From Boswellia sacra (taxonomy: Eukaryota > Streptophyta > Magnoliopsida > Sapindales > Burseraceae), in assembly GCA_013180625.2 (NCBI GenBank), contig SNVD02013076.1:1-64000 (forward strand): a stretch of DNA of 64,000 nt. The letters run 5' to 3'. The notes beneath the pieces were generated by a model. The model saw only the letters and a program-made list of their open reading frames with translations. It had not been told where the DNA came from and ran no database searches. A program made the translations under genes and the position numbers. Every line of letters starts with the position of its first letter. Within the stretch, counting starts at the first letter, position 1. This document shows, one piece after another, positions 33,747 to 45,140 of this stretch.

Positions 33747-36700
33747 TTAAGACATATCCAACATGCCTAATTCTCTTCTAATTATGCAAAATCTATCTTG
33801 ACTAAGGGGTTTAGTAAATATATCGGCTAATTGTTTCTCGGTGGGAACAAATTCTAAAGAAATATTACCTTTTTGCACATGATCTCTAATAAAATGATGT
33901 CTAATCTCTATATGCTTAGTCCTAGAGTGTTGTATTGGATTTTTTGAAATGTTGATGGCACTTGTATTGTCACATTTGATGGGAATATGATCAAATACCA
34001 CACCATAATCTTTTAAAATTTGTTTCATCCAAAGAGATTGTGCACAACAACTTCCTACTGCAATATACTCGGCTTCCGCGGTTGATAAGGCAACAGAATT
34101 TTGTTTTCTACTAAACCATGAGACTAATGCATGTCCTAGAAAATGGCAAGAGCCACTAGTGCTCTTTCTATCAAGAAGACTTCCAGCAAAGTCCGCATCG
34201 GAATAACTAATTAGATCAAAATTATCACACTTAGGATACCAAAGACCTAGATTTATGGTTCCAAGAAGATATCTAAATATCCTTTTGACAGCTTAAGGTG
34301 AGATTCCTTTGGACAAGATTGAAATCTAGCACAACATACACACACTAAACATAATATCAGGTCTACTAGCAGTTAAATACAAAAGAGAGCCAATCATACC
34401 TCGATATTTTGTTACCTCAACATCTTTTCCTTTCTCATCTTTGTCAAGCTTGGTTAATGTACCCATAGGTGTGTTATATGTCCTTGAATTATCCATGCCA
34501 AACTTCTTGAGAAGATCTCTTGTGTATTTAGCTTGATTAATGAAGATCCCATCTATTGATTGCTTGATTTGAAGTCCAAGGAAGAAATTTAATTCTCCCA
34601 TTAAGCTCATTTCAAATTCTTGTTGCATGCACTTGGAAAATTCCTCACACATAGAGACATTAGTAGCACCAAATATAATATCATCAACATAGATTTGAAC
34701 AATTAATAAATCATCATTTTTTGGTTTAACAAAAAGAGTAGTATCAACTTTTTTTATTTCGAAACCATTATCAATGAGAAATTTGCTCAATCTATCATAC
34801 CATGCTCTTGGTGCTTGTTTCAAGCCATAAAGTGCCTTTTTGAGTTTGAAAACATGGTTTGGAAAATCATGATTTTGAAAACCAAGAGGTTGCTCTACAT
34901 ATACTTCCTCCATAATGTAACCATTTAAAAATGCACTTTTGACATCCATTTGATATAATGTAAAATTTTTATAACATGCAAATGCACACAACATTCTAAT
35001 TGATTCTAATCTAGCAACCGGTGCAAAGGTTTCCTCATAATCAATACCTTCTTCTTGATTGTATCCTTGAGCAACAAGTCTAGCTTTGTTTCTAATAATG
35101 GTGCCATTTTCATCTACTTTATTTCTAAAAATCCATTTAGTGCCTATAATAGAATGATTTTTGGGTCTAGGGACTAATTCCCAAACTTGATTTCTTCTCA
35201 ATTGGATTCAATTCTTCTTGCATAGCCAAAATCCAACTTTCGTCATTTTCGGCTTCTTAAAAGATTTTGGTTCAAATTGAGAGACAAAAGCAAAATGATT
35301 ACAAAAGTTCTTTAAAAGAAGATCTAGTTTTCATACCTTGTGATGGTTCACCAATAATGAGATCTTTAGGGTGAGCTTTTGCATACCTCCATTCCTTTGG
35401 TAATTCTTGGAAAGAATCATTTACTTCCTCAAGTTTTTCTTGTTGAAGTTGTAATTCATCTTGGCTCTTTTCATCAAGCCTTGATTCCTTGATTTGCCTT
35501 TCTACCTCAACAATATCATCATCTAAATTCTTTGAAGAAATAACATTAGTTTCATCAAATTCAACATGCATAGATTCTTCAATAGTAAGAGTCTTTTTGT
35601 TAAAAACTCTATATGCTTTACTATGGTTGGAGTAGCCAACAAAAATTCCAACATCGGCTTTTGCATCAAAATTTTCAAGGTTATCCTTGATGTTTAAAAT
35701 AAAACATTTACATCCAAAAACTTTAAAAAATCCAATGTTGGGTTTTCTTCCTTTCCAAAGTTCATAAGGAGTTTTCTTTATTAAAGCTCTAATATGGACT
35801 CTATTGATTATAAAGCATGCGGTATTAACGGCTTCGGCCCAAAAATATTTGGCAAATTATTTTCAAGTAACATGGTCCTAGCCATTTCTTGGATAGTCCT
35901 ATTTTTCCTCTCAACAACACCATTTTGTTGTGGAGTTCTAGGTGCGGAAAAATTATGTTCAAAACCATTTTCACCACAAAGATTTTCAAACGCGACATTG
36001 TCTACTTCACCACCATGATCACTTCTAATGGATACAATAGAATGCCCTTTTTGATTTTGGACTCTTTTTGTAAATTTTGAAAAAGCTTGTATGGCCTCAT
36101 TTTTAGTTTTCAAGAATAACACCCAAGTGAATCTTGAATAATCATCCACAATAACAAAAACATAATACTGTCCACCAAGGCTTTGAGTTCTTGATGGTCC
36201 AAATAAATCCAAATGAAGTAATTGTAGAGGTTTATTTGTTGAAATAAATTTCTTTTGTTTAAAAGAAGTTCTCACTTGTTTTCCAAATTGACAAGCATCA
36301 CAAATCTTATCCTTTTCAAATTTTATTTTTGGAAGACCATCAACTAAATCATTTTTAGAAATTTTTGAAATTGTGTCCATGCTAGCATGACCTAATCTTC
36401 TATGCCATAACCAAGCATCATGATTAACAATGAAACAATTTTCTACATGATCATTAACATCAATATCAATTGTATAAATATTACCACATCTATTACCAAC
36501 AAATAATGTCTTATTGTTACTAACATACTTAATCACACATCTATTAGGCTCAAAAGTAACAAAATATCCCTTATCACACAATTGACTAATGCTAATCAAA
36601 TCATGTTTTAAACATGAACAAGCAAAACATCTTTAATAATAGGTGAAGAAGGGTTACCAATATCACCATGTCCGATTACCCTTCCTTTGTCATTATCACC

Positions 36701-36800
36701 GAATGTCACATATCCTCCTTTCTTCATGATTAATCTTGAGAACTTGGAGGCATCTACGTCATATGCCTTGAGCATCACTATCTTAAGTCCCACTTTTGTT
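33747..36800 (-). pseudogene. Copia C pol: protease remnant, integrase, reverse transcriptase, RNase H
   Basis: Order on the minus strand: a protease remnant near 36600-36830 whose DSG site is lost by frameshift; integrase ORF 36599-35808 with an H-H-C-C zinc site (WHRRLGHASM, CDACQFGKQ) and core residues in LDLFGP, RSDHGGEVDN and VVERKNRT; the integrase C-terminal region to about 35299; RT ORF 35201-34326 with [38 protein letters not shown] and the catalytic YVDD at residues 171-174; and RNase H from about 34240 to the stop at 33747, with YSDADFAG, STAEAEYIA and KHIEIRHHFIRDH. Breaks between these ORFs are few (around 35800, 35300, 35200 and 34320). Element C could have been a source for relatives such as A until fairly recently. 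Confidence 0.9.
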
Positions 36801-36829
36801 GGCCACTTTGTCCTCTACAATGCCACTCC

Positions 36830-38212
36830 TTTGTCTCTACAATCAACATTCAAGGAGTAACTTTTTGGTACCCAAAAGTTCTTGGGTCCGTGGGGGTTAG
36901 TTATGATACTTTTTGGAACCCATATTTGTTTCAAATTAGGATTTCTTTTAATGGAGCAAGAATGCATATTGTGTCCTTTTCTTCCACAATAAGTACATGA
37001 ATGATTAGGATTATTCCTAAAAGATGCATGAGCAAAATAATTTTTAAAATACTTTTGATTTTTATGAGTTTTATATCCTAAACCTCTTTTATCAAAAACA
37101 CACCTTGGTTTTGTAACATAGAATTCAAATTTTTTGTACTTTTTGTAAAACTATCAACAATATTTCTTAAGTCATTATTTTCCTTTTTCAAACTAGCATT
37201 TTGTTTCTCCAATTTATCAAAATCCTTTTGTTTTAAAATTCATTTTCAGTTTTTAATAAATGTATTTGACTTTCCAAACTTTCAAAATCTTTTTGCTTTA
37301 AAATTTCATTTTCATTTCTAAAGCTTCATTTATTTCTACCACCTCTTATAATTGAGATAACATGATTTTTGACTTCTTTTTGAAAGCATTAATTTTTGAA
37401 TTTTGCTTATCAACTTGCACATGTAAATTTTGGAATACTTCAAGTAATTCATCATATGAAAGTTTAGGATCATGGTTTAGAATACTTATCTCATTTTCTC
37501 TTAAAGCCATGAAGCACATGCTTGCCACATCGCAATCTTCTTCTTCATTCTTCTTCAAGATGATTTCATGAGTTATGAGAGAACCCATAAGTTCTTTTAA
37601 TGATAGTTTGGTGAGGTCCTTTGCTTCTTGAATTGCCGTCACCTTTGACTCCCAAGGTTTTGGTAGACACCTAAGAATCTTTCTCACCATTTCAACATTA
37701 GAATAAGATTTACCAAGAGATTTCAAACTATAAATAATATCCGTAAATCTAGTAAACATTTCAGAAATTGATTCATCCGATTTCATCTTAAAAAGATCAT
37801 CAACTATGAAGTAGCACTACTAAATTTCCAGCACTCTTTAACTTGACTAGTTCCTTCATGAGTTATCAGTGTGTGCCATATTTCTTGTGCCGCTCTAGAA
37901 CAAGTAGATATTCTATTAAACTCTTATCTATCTAGGCACAAATAAACCCCATTCAATGAGTTAGCATTCAAAATCACATTCTTTTTATCATTTACGCACC
38001 TAAATCTTTAGGTTCTTTAAGCATGCATTCCCCATTTTCAATTTGGTAGGAACAAAAGGTCCTTCCAAAACAATAGACCACAAATCATAATCAAAAGATT
38101 TCAAGAAAATACTCATTCTAGTTTTCCAATAAGAGTAATAACTTCAATTAAAAAATGGAGGTCTAGAGATAGAAAGTCCCTCAACATATGAAGTTGAATT
38201 AAAAGTCGCCAT
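36830..38212 (-). pseudogene. Copia C gag with deleted first zinc knuckle
   Basis: The ATG at 38212-38210 opens a reading matching element A's gag (VEGLSISRPPFF), but a TGA follows soon after. The capsid part is broken near 37800-38000. The segment 37786-37346 is open (SISEMFTRFTDIIYSLKSLG, RCLPKPWESKVTAIQEAKDL). Compared with A, the acidic and basic linker plus the first CCHC knuckle are missing: the reading runs directly from KKNEEE to DCDVASMCFMAL. A coiled-coil region follows, and the second knuckle CTYCGRKGHNMHSC is intact near 36950-37000. Confidence 0.82.
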
Positions 38213-38259
38213 AGCTCAAAAATCGATTAAGATTTAAAAAAAAAATGAGCAACCATGAC

Positions 38260-38273
38260 GTCTGATATTACCA
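38260..38273 (-). promoter_or_regulatory. Mutated primer-binding site of Copia C
   Basis: The plus strand reads GTCTGATATTACCA where GCTCTGATACCA would be expected, so the tRNA-Met match is damaged. Confidence 0.6.
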
Positions 38274-38276
38274 CTT

Positions 38277-40068
38277 CGTTGACACAGGTAAAACAATCAT
38301 ATGGCAACCGCCGCAGAGAGGGGGGGGGTGAATTGGGATTTTATTTATCAAAACGGATTTAGAAAACTTTTTCTTGAAAGATCAAAATTAGTTCACTCTT
38401 TCTTTGAAAATAAAGGTGAAGAAGATGAAATTAGAATTTATCAAAGATGCAATCAAAAGAATAATAATAATAAACAATCACAAGTCCAAGTAAATATAAA
38501 GAGTATAGGGATAGAGAGAGTGCAAACTCAATTTACGTGGTTCGGCAAACCTTGCCTACGTCCACGGGCTCCTAGCTCCACGAGCAGGCTTTCCACTAAG
38601 TTGTAGAATTCTTTACACTTGACTTGATCGAAAAAACCATCACCAAGAGTTTTCTTGAGAACAAACTCACAAGGAAAAACTTCCGTCACCTCTTGATAAC
38701 ACCACACCAAGAGTTCTTCTTGATGAACAATCTCACCAAGGAAACTTTCTTCAACCCTTGATAACACCACACCAAGAGTTCTTCTTGATGAACAACCTCA
38801 CCAAGGCAACTTCCTTCAACTCTTGAAAACACACAACAAGAGTTCTCTCAAGGATAACTAATATCCTTTACAATAATATCTCACTCTCACCACAATACAA
38901 GAACAAAGATAATTTTTACAACAAAAGTATAACTCTCTTCAAAGAGTAGATAAATAATATAAAAGCTCTATAAACTTGATATTTCTCTTGGCTTTTTTGC
39001 TTGATAAAATGCTTCTCTTGCACTTCTTGAATGCATGGGAGAATGGCTCCTTTTATAGGCAAATGAGATGAACTTAATCAAGTGAAGACACCATCTCCAA
39101 ATTTTCTGCCCACCATAAAAACCGTAATCTTGTCTGCCATTTTTGTCAATGTTCCGTTTGAAATTTGAAAATCTGCAAAACATAAAAGATCTGCAAATTT
39201 GAATAAGCTTTCCAACGCATCAAGAATCAAGTCATTTGGATATCTGTAGCTCAAGATATGGCCAAAACACCATTCGGTGCTCATGTGACTTGATTTTTCT
39301 TTCTTGTGTCAGTCCACCAAATTGAATGATAATTCTGTCAGCCTTCCGTTTGAAATTTGAATTTCTTCAAAACATAAAAGATCTTCATATTTGAATAATC
39401 TTTCCAAAACATTAAGAATCAAAGCATTTGGATATCTCTATCTTAAGATATGGCCAAAACACCATTCGGTGCTCATGTGAGTTGATTTTTCTTCTCTGTG
39501 TCAGTCCACCGAATTGCATGTCAATTATGTCGGCCTTCTGTTTGAAATTTGAATTTTTTCAAAACATATGAAATGTTCTTCATTAAGTCATCTTTCCAAT
39601 TCCGTAAGAATCAAGTCATTTTGATTTTTCTAGCTCAAGATATGTCCAAAGGAGTATTCGGTGCTCATGTCAGCTGCTTCCATTTGTCTTTCACCTTGCA
39701 TGATGATTTGGACGATCTTGCACTTAAAATTTGAATTTCTTTAAAACATATGAAATGTTATAAATTGAGTAAGTTTTTCAAAGGCTCAAGAATCACATTA
39801 TTTGGATATTTGTAGAGAAATATATGACTAATTGATAGAACATTGCTCATATATCACATTCCTTGAATCAAACCTTGTACTTAAACTTTGATGCCTTTAA
39901 CATGTAGTCTTCTCCTTAGCTTCAACACTTCATTTTAATAAATCTCATCTTGATTTTACAATTATTTCAATAATCTTATTCTTGCACATAAATAAACATG
40001 TTAGTAAATCTCAATGAATCAATGTGTATTGTTATCATCAAAATTATCATGTAGCCTTAGGGCTAACA
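38277..40068 (-). repeat. 5' LTR of Copia C
   Basis: About 1790 bp. The inner end is degraded (CGTTGACACAGG, then a disturbed run of G at 38320-38330) and the outer end GGGCTAACA is at 40068. Only about three 65-bp repeats remain (38690-38840), preceded by a divergent segment at 38610-38690. It therefore differs from the 3' LTR in repeat number. Confidence 0.87.
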
Positions 40069-40077
40069 CAAGTGAAT

Positions 40078-40974
40078 TTAAAGAATGGATAGAGAAAGAG
40101 GTAAAGACAGCCTATGACAAAAAGCCACTAGAGGACACTCCACTTGCAGCGAAGGTATCCACTTGAAATAAAGGATGGGTCGACACAAAGGTAGAATCAA
40201 TTGGAAGATGGATGAAAGAAGGAACTTGGTCACAACCAATATGGATGGAGAAAGCAACGAGGAAGAAAGTAAAGAAGACAGTAAGGAAAGTGATGAAACC
40301 CAATAGATAATAGGGATATAGGATGACATCCCTAAGGTAGAAATATTGCACAACTTTTGGCATGATTTTAGCGACGATGAAAAGGAAGGGAGGCTGTCAA
40401 GAGTTGTGAGAAGGAAGAGAAAGTCCAGGGATTGACTAGAAGTGGTTTGTTTTATCCTGATAGGAAGGGAGGAGAAGGGAGAAGTCAAGAAGTCAGCAAG
40501 GAAGAGGATGGGAAGGAAAAGAAAGATGATAAGAAGAAGAGAGAGGGGAAGAAGGAAGAGGATGCTCTAATACTCCAGCAACTGAAAAAAACTCAAGCAA
40601 ACATCAACATCTAGGATATGTTGATGTCTTCAAAAGAACATAGAGAGGCTATGGCTAGAGCTCTAGCCAACTTCTCAATTTCTGTGGTCTCAACACCAGG
40701 AGAGATGATTGCCATGGTCACTAAGAGAAAGAAAGAGAAAGGAGTAATCACTTTTACTAATGATGATCTACCACTGGAGGACAGAGACCATAACAAGCTA
40801 TTATTCATTGCCATAGAGATATATGGCAAAAAGACTTCTTGTGTAATGGTAGATGATGGGTTAGCCGTTAATTTGATCCCTTTTAAGTTGTTGAGCAAGT
40901 TTGGGATCAACAAAGATGAATTAAGGCCATCACATTCAGTCATAAGGGCTTATGACGACTTTAAGAGGTCATAA
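40078..40974 (+). pseudogene. Ty3/Gypsy gag-protease fragment (Tat-like)
   Basis: The plus strand reads LQQLKKTQANINI, then after a stop MLMSSKEHREAMARALANF, then VITFTNDDLPLEDRDHNKLL and the retropepsin stretch SCVMVDDGLAVNLIPFKLLS with HSVIRAYDDFKRS. The order (linker, DDLP motif, aspartic protease, RAYD) is typical of Tat-lineage Gypsy polyproteins. The first part (from 40078, EFKEWIEKEVKTAYDKKP) has several stops. The reading ends at 40974, 25 bp before the LTR-like repeat, so the rest of pol has been lost. Confidence 0.75.
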
Positions 40975-40998
40975 CTAGGGGTTTTTAAGACACTTGTC

Positions 40999-43031
40999 TG
41001 TGAACGGGGCTTTCATCCTGTCAGAGCATTTGCAACCATGATACTATGTCAAAGCCTCTTTCAAGACTTAAGGGAAACGAGTTATAGGCACATCTGAAGA
41101 AATAGAGTTGCCACCCAATTATTCAATTGGGAATGAATTAGAGCAATTCGATGCCTCACTTCAGGACCTAAACTATCATCTTCCATTAAGAGTGGGTTTG
41201 GGAAGTTAGGTACGAGCCATTTGCCTCACTCGGATCAAAATCTAGCCTCCACTAAGATATACCAAATAAAAATATCTTATACTGTCATACAGTTTGCTTA
41301 TGTGGTTCGTTTTATACACATATTTCCAATTTTATCTTCTTTAAGCATGTAAGGTGATATTCAATCAAAGCAGTTGTAAATTCATACAAAGAAAGAGATA
41401 CGATAAAAGAATTACATTTCCTTTCAAACATGGGGGATAGGGGATAGGATTACATCAATTTGTTATTTAACAAATAAAAGAAATTTACTTCTAAACACTT
41501 CAAATATTCATTCGTTCATTCATACATATCACAGCACATTCATGTAGATCATATCTTCAATATAATCAATCAATGCGAGATTTGATAAATAAGGAATTTC
41601 TCACTACCATATGTGAGTCCATTCCATTTTTATCAAACCTTTACATGCATATTCATACATGAAATTATCTTTCTTAGTAATGGTCTCTCAATGTCAATAT
41701 GAGTCTACCATCACTTCATGGTATCATTCTAATCATAGTGTATTCATGACGTATTCATACATTCATAATAAATTGATCAATTGAAGTTGTAATTAAGGCC
41801 ATAAACTATAATCAAGGCACTTTAACCTAGATTTTATAATTATACCATGGCATTCTAGCCTAATTAAGATAATTCTATCATGTCATTCTAAATAAGGCAA
41901 TTCTAGCCTAGCCTGGCATTTCTAGCCTAAGTCAATCAATCATAACAAAACATGGCTACTCTAGCCCAACTCAATCAATCAATCAATCAAGATGATCATG
42001 ACAATTTCAATCAATCCAATAAATTCTTGCCTATCCTATGCTATTTCTTAGCATGCTTCAAAACAATCAAAAGTTTAATTCCTAGCATGATTCTAATCAT
42101 GTGTTTTTAAGCATGATTCTAAGCATTCGCAAAGAAATAAACTCCTACATATGTTTCTAATAAAGGAGGGAAAGATGACTTACCTTGACACGTAATTCCA
42201 CCTTGCAAAACAAAAAAGGGTTAGACCAATTCATAATAACTCTAAACATGATTCTAAGCATCAAAATAAAACCTAAACGTGCTCATTCAAAGCATAAAAA
42301 AAGTAACTATACTTGTTCTAAGCAAGAAAAATTAAAAAGAGAATAGGAGGGAGAAGAGAAAATTGCTCTCAGGACGTAGCTCTCAGGACGCTCCCTTTTC
42401 GGGGTTAGAGCAAAATAAAATACCTAAAAAATATTACACTAGAAATGACATCTTAAAATTCTCACAAGTATGTCCTAAAGGGAGAGAGATGATTTTGATG
42501 TGCATTGAAAAGTGAGGAAGGGGTTTTATATAGTTAAGGGCTGGAATTGAAAAAGAAAGCAAAAAACATAAAACATAAAGTTTATAATGAAATTTTTCAA
42601 AATTACATGGAGAATAGTTGACCGGCTATGTGAGGATCGTTGGTTAATAATGGGATAGTTGATCGGCTATAGGTAGACCGTCGACCAGTGGTAAGACAGC
42701 CAATTCCTGGTCGGTTGTGGCCCGCCAATCCCTATTGTTTCATATTTTTTCAATGCAGTCCTCCTTCGACCTTTGTCTATTCGATTGCACATAACTTTTT
42801 GGGTTCAACTCTAATTTATAACTCGTAAAATTCTATGAAAACTAAACATCTGTAACTTCACAATGTTATATGACTCATCAAAAGATTCCTCATGGATTAA
42901 TTTCTATGATTATTTTGAAGTCATGTGTCAGCTTTCAAAAACCTCTCTTCCTTTTGCTTCCAAGGGCATTTCGATCATTTTCATTACTTGACATTCATTT
43001 TTGCTTCATCATCGAGGCTAAAAAATCCAGT
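40999..43031 (+). repeat. Gypsy-type LTR-like repeat, copy 2
   Basis: Starts TGTGAACGGGGCTTTCATCC and is collinear with 24195-26745 but has only one copy of the terminal 0.6-kb unit. It contains many ATTCTAGCCTAA and TCAATCAATCA mini-repeats (41830-41995). It ends near CATCATCGAGGCTAAAAAAT. Together with the gag-protease fragment immediately upstream it is probably a 3' LTR after an internal deletion. Confidence 0.55.
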
Positions 43032-43039
43032 TTTTATAG

Positions 43040-43980
43040 CTTGCCCCCTATTTAGAAGAAATTTGTGAGATACAAAAATCGACAAAGTACTATTGCTTCA
43101 TCTTTCCTCCTCTCATCTTGACATCTTCACCTTTATCTACACTCTGTTAGACTTCTCATCTTCTGCTTTCCTCCTTCAATTCCTGCAAAAGAGGTGTTCC
43201 CACTCAAGGGCTAAAATGCATCCTTATGCACACAATACACTCTTCTAGCATAGATAAATGCATCCTTCTAATGCATGAAGTGCATCCTTACGATGCTAAG
43301 ATAAAACACTCTTTAGTCCATGTACTTCCTAGGGCTCCTAACACGCTTCAATGCACATACTTCCAAGGGTTTTCAACACTCTTAAGTGTACTTACTTCTT
43401 AGTCTTTTTAACACTCTTTAGTGCATGTTCTCTTAGGGCTTGTGCCTATTCTAAAGACTTAAAATACTCCTCTAGAGACTAGAAAGTAGTTTGCTGAAGA
43501 AAACACCAAACAAGGTAAAAATTTTGAATTGATGTTTGATATTTTACAAGAATTTGTAAGGACAATGGAATGATCCTGAGTGAATCTGAGAATCAACAAT
43601 ATGACATGAACTTTTGCAATAAAAGGTCCTACAAATGCAAAATTTGAAGAAGTCAAGAACAAAGAATGCCAAAGCATAGTGAATCAAGAATTTTTTCCCT
43701 GTGGACTAAAGAAATTAAGAACAGAATGAAGAATACTCAGAAGAGTAGCATGAACCCCACGAATGAAAAGCCTGAATAGATCAAAGAAGAATGAAGAAAG
43801 CCAAAGGCAAGAATAATGAAAAGGTCTAAAGACCGTGAAGTAGTGAACGGTAGATATTTTTTTGATGGGTATGCATTAGAAGAAACCTTAGGAAGTAGGT
43901 ACATTTAAGAGTGTTTTAAGCCCTTAGAATAGGTATAAGCCCTAAGAAGAGGCACATTGAAGCGTGTTGAGAACCCTAAA
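43040..43980. repeat. Non-coding region with a large imperfect inverted repeat
   Basis: The left arm, about 43325-43480 (AACACGCTTCAATG, CTTAGGGCTTGTGCC, TATTCTAAAGACTTAAAAT), is matched in inverse by about 43880-43980 (CATTGAAGCGTGTT, GGTATAAGCCCTAAG). The loop is about 400 bp. The left arm also contains direct repeats of ACACTCTTTAGTGCATG type. No gene seen. Confidence 0.6.
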
Positions 43981-44325
43981 TGGACTCAAGTAGTTCACTC
44001 AAACCATACTTGTCAAAGTCTGTCACCTTTATTGGCCTCTCAATTTGCAACTTCCTCTTCGATGTGTACTTCAAGAAATTTTGGTTTACTTATGCTGTGA
44101 GAAACTTGTTGAATTTGGGCTTTACTTTGTCTTTCATTCGCCCTATAGGAACTGTTTCATCTTCACTCATTACAGGATGAATAGGGATCTCTGCATGTTG
44201 CTATTGTGATTGTGATGACTAAGGGCTATCGTTACTATTATGACCAGAGTCACTTGAAGAAGATGCAGCATTTGTGGTCTTCTTAGATTCAAATGCAGCA
44301 TTTGTTAGTTTTTGAGTTTAGCAAG
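43981..44325 (-). pseudogene. Env-like third ORF remnant of Copia D, N-terminal part
   Basis: The minus strand reads TNAAFESKKTTNAASSSSDS, then after a stop SEDETVPIGRMKDKVKPKF and KLQIERPIKVTDFDKYGLSE. A Ser-rich N-terminus followed by a 'V-x-D-F-D' type segment is what I would expect ahead of the Transposase_32-like domain in third ORFs of SIRE-like Copia elements. It sits at the correct place, about 0.8 kb after RNase H. The C-terminal part corresponding to 16742-18112 is missing. The assignment rests on position and pattern. Confidence 0.4.
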
Positions 44326-45140
44326 GGTTTCTGAAATAAAGAGAGGAACGAGACACGAGACAGTATTGGAAGCAAAATACTGACCGACTTTGATACGAAC
44401 AAAAAAAGCCTTAACTATGTTTGTGATATACTTGGGAAGAAACTAAGTTTTAATAAAATTCGGTTTCCTATAAATTTCAAACTTTAATTGCTTTTTCAAA
44501 ACAAACTCATTAATATCATTAATGAGAATAGTTCAAAATTTGAATTCCATTAAAATAAAAAATTTTAATAGAGTTAAGATTCTCGCCACTAAAGTTTTTC
44601 CCCCTTAATGTAATAAAGTTTACATGGCAATTTGACACATTGACACACAAAAAAATCAAATTTCAGTTAGGCACAAAAAGTATCGTATGATATGAAAAAC
44701 ATAATAGGAAACAATTACGTTTAACATAACAATAATATCTAGATATCATATGAATCATTCTAAGGACTCGTATTTTAGAACTGTTTATAATCATCATATG
44801 AGAGTTGTTTATCTTTTTTTTTCATTCAATTGAGATGTCAAAAATAACATTTTGACATATTCAAAAATAATTGCATTGGATTAAACACAGCAACTTTCAC
44901 ATAATACAAAGGTAGCCCTTTTCATTTGAGTGGGTGACCTTAACATATTTCTTAGATATCCTAAAGTTACTCTTAATGATGGCTTTCACACATCATATAT
45001 CGGTAGCCCTCTCTGCATTTTTTTAATTTTTTAACCAGTATCATAATATTTTTTATAGCTTTACATTACAGCTCACACATGCTTAATTAGAAGAAAACTT
45101 ATGATATTATAGATATAATTAATATAACAGAAAGCAATGC
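44326..45140 (-). other. Spacer between pol and env-like ORF of Copia D
   Basis: No ORF. Near its 3' side the minus strand has TTAAGGGGGAAAAAC, a purine-rich tract, and a leader with CTCGTTCCTCTCTTTATTTC just before the env-like reading. Confidence 0.45.

Larger units (their letters stand above)
31703..40068 (-). mobile_element. Copia LTR retrotransposon C (same family as A and B)
   Basis: Minus-strand element with its 5' LTR at 38277-40068 and 3' LTR at 31703-33517, between them PBS, gag, protease-integrase, RT, RNase H and polypurine tract in Copia order. It is the most complete retrotransposon in the window. The flanks do not form a clean 5-bp duplication (AACTG before, CAAGT after), and the two flanks belong to different elements (CACTA 2 and a Gypsy fragment). 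A rearrangement or recombinant origin is therefore possible. Confidence 0.9.

Noticed and set aside
35794..36080. Plus-strand ORFs opposite the Copia C integrase
   Set aside because: Antisense shadows of a well-supported integrase on the minus strand.
40078..40488. Minus-strand Ser/Leu-rich ORF
   Set aside because: Antisense of the Lys/Glu-rich Gypsy gag segment; composition explains the open frame.
43980..44180. Plus-strand ORF with hydrophobic stretches (LSICNFLFDVYF)
   Set aside because: Better explained as antisense of the env-like reading of Copia D.
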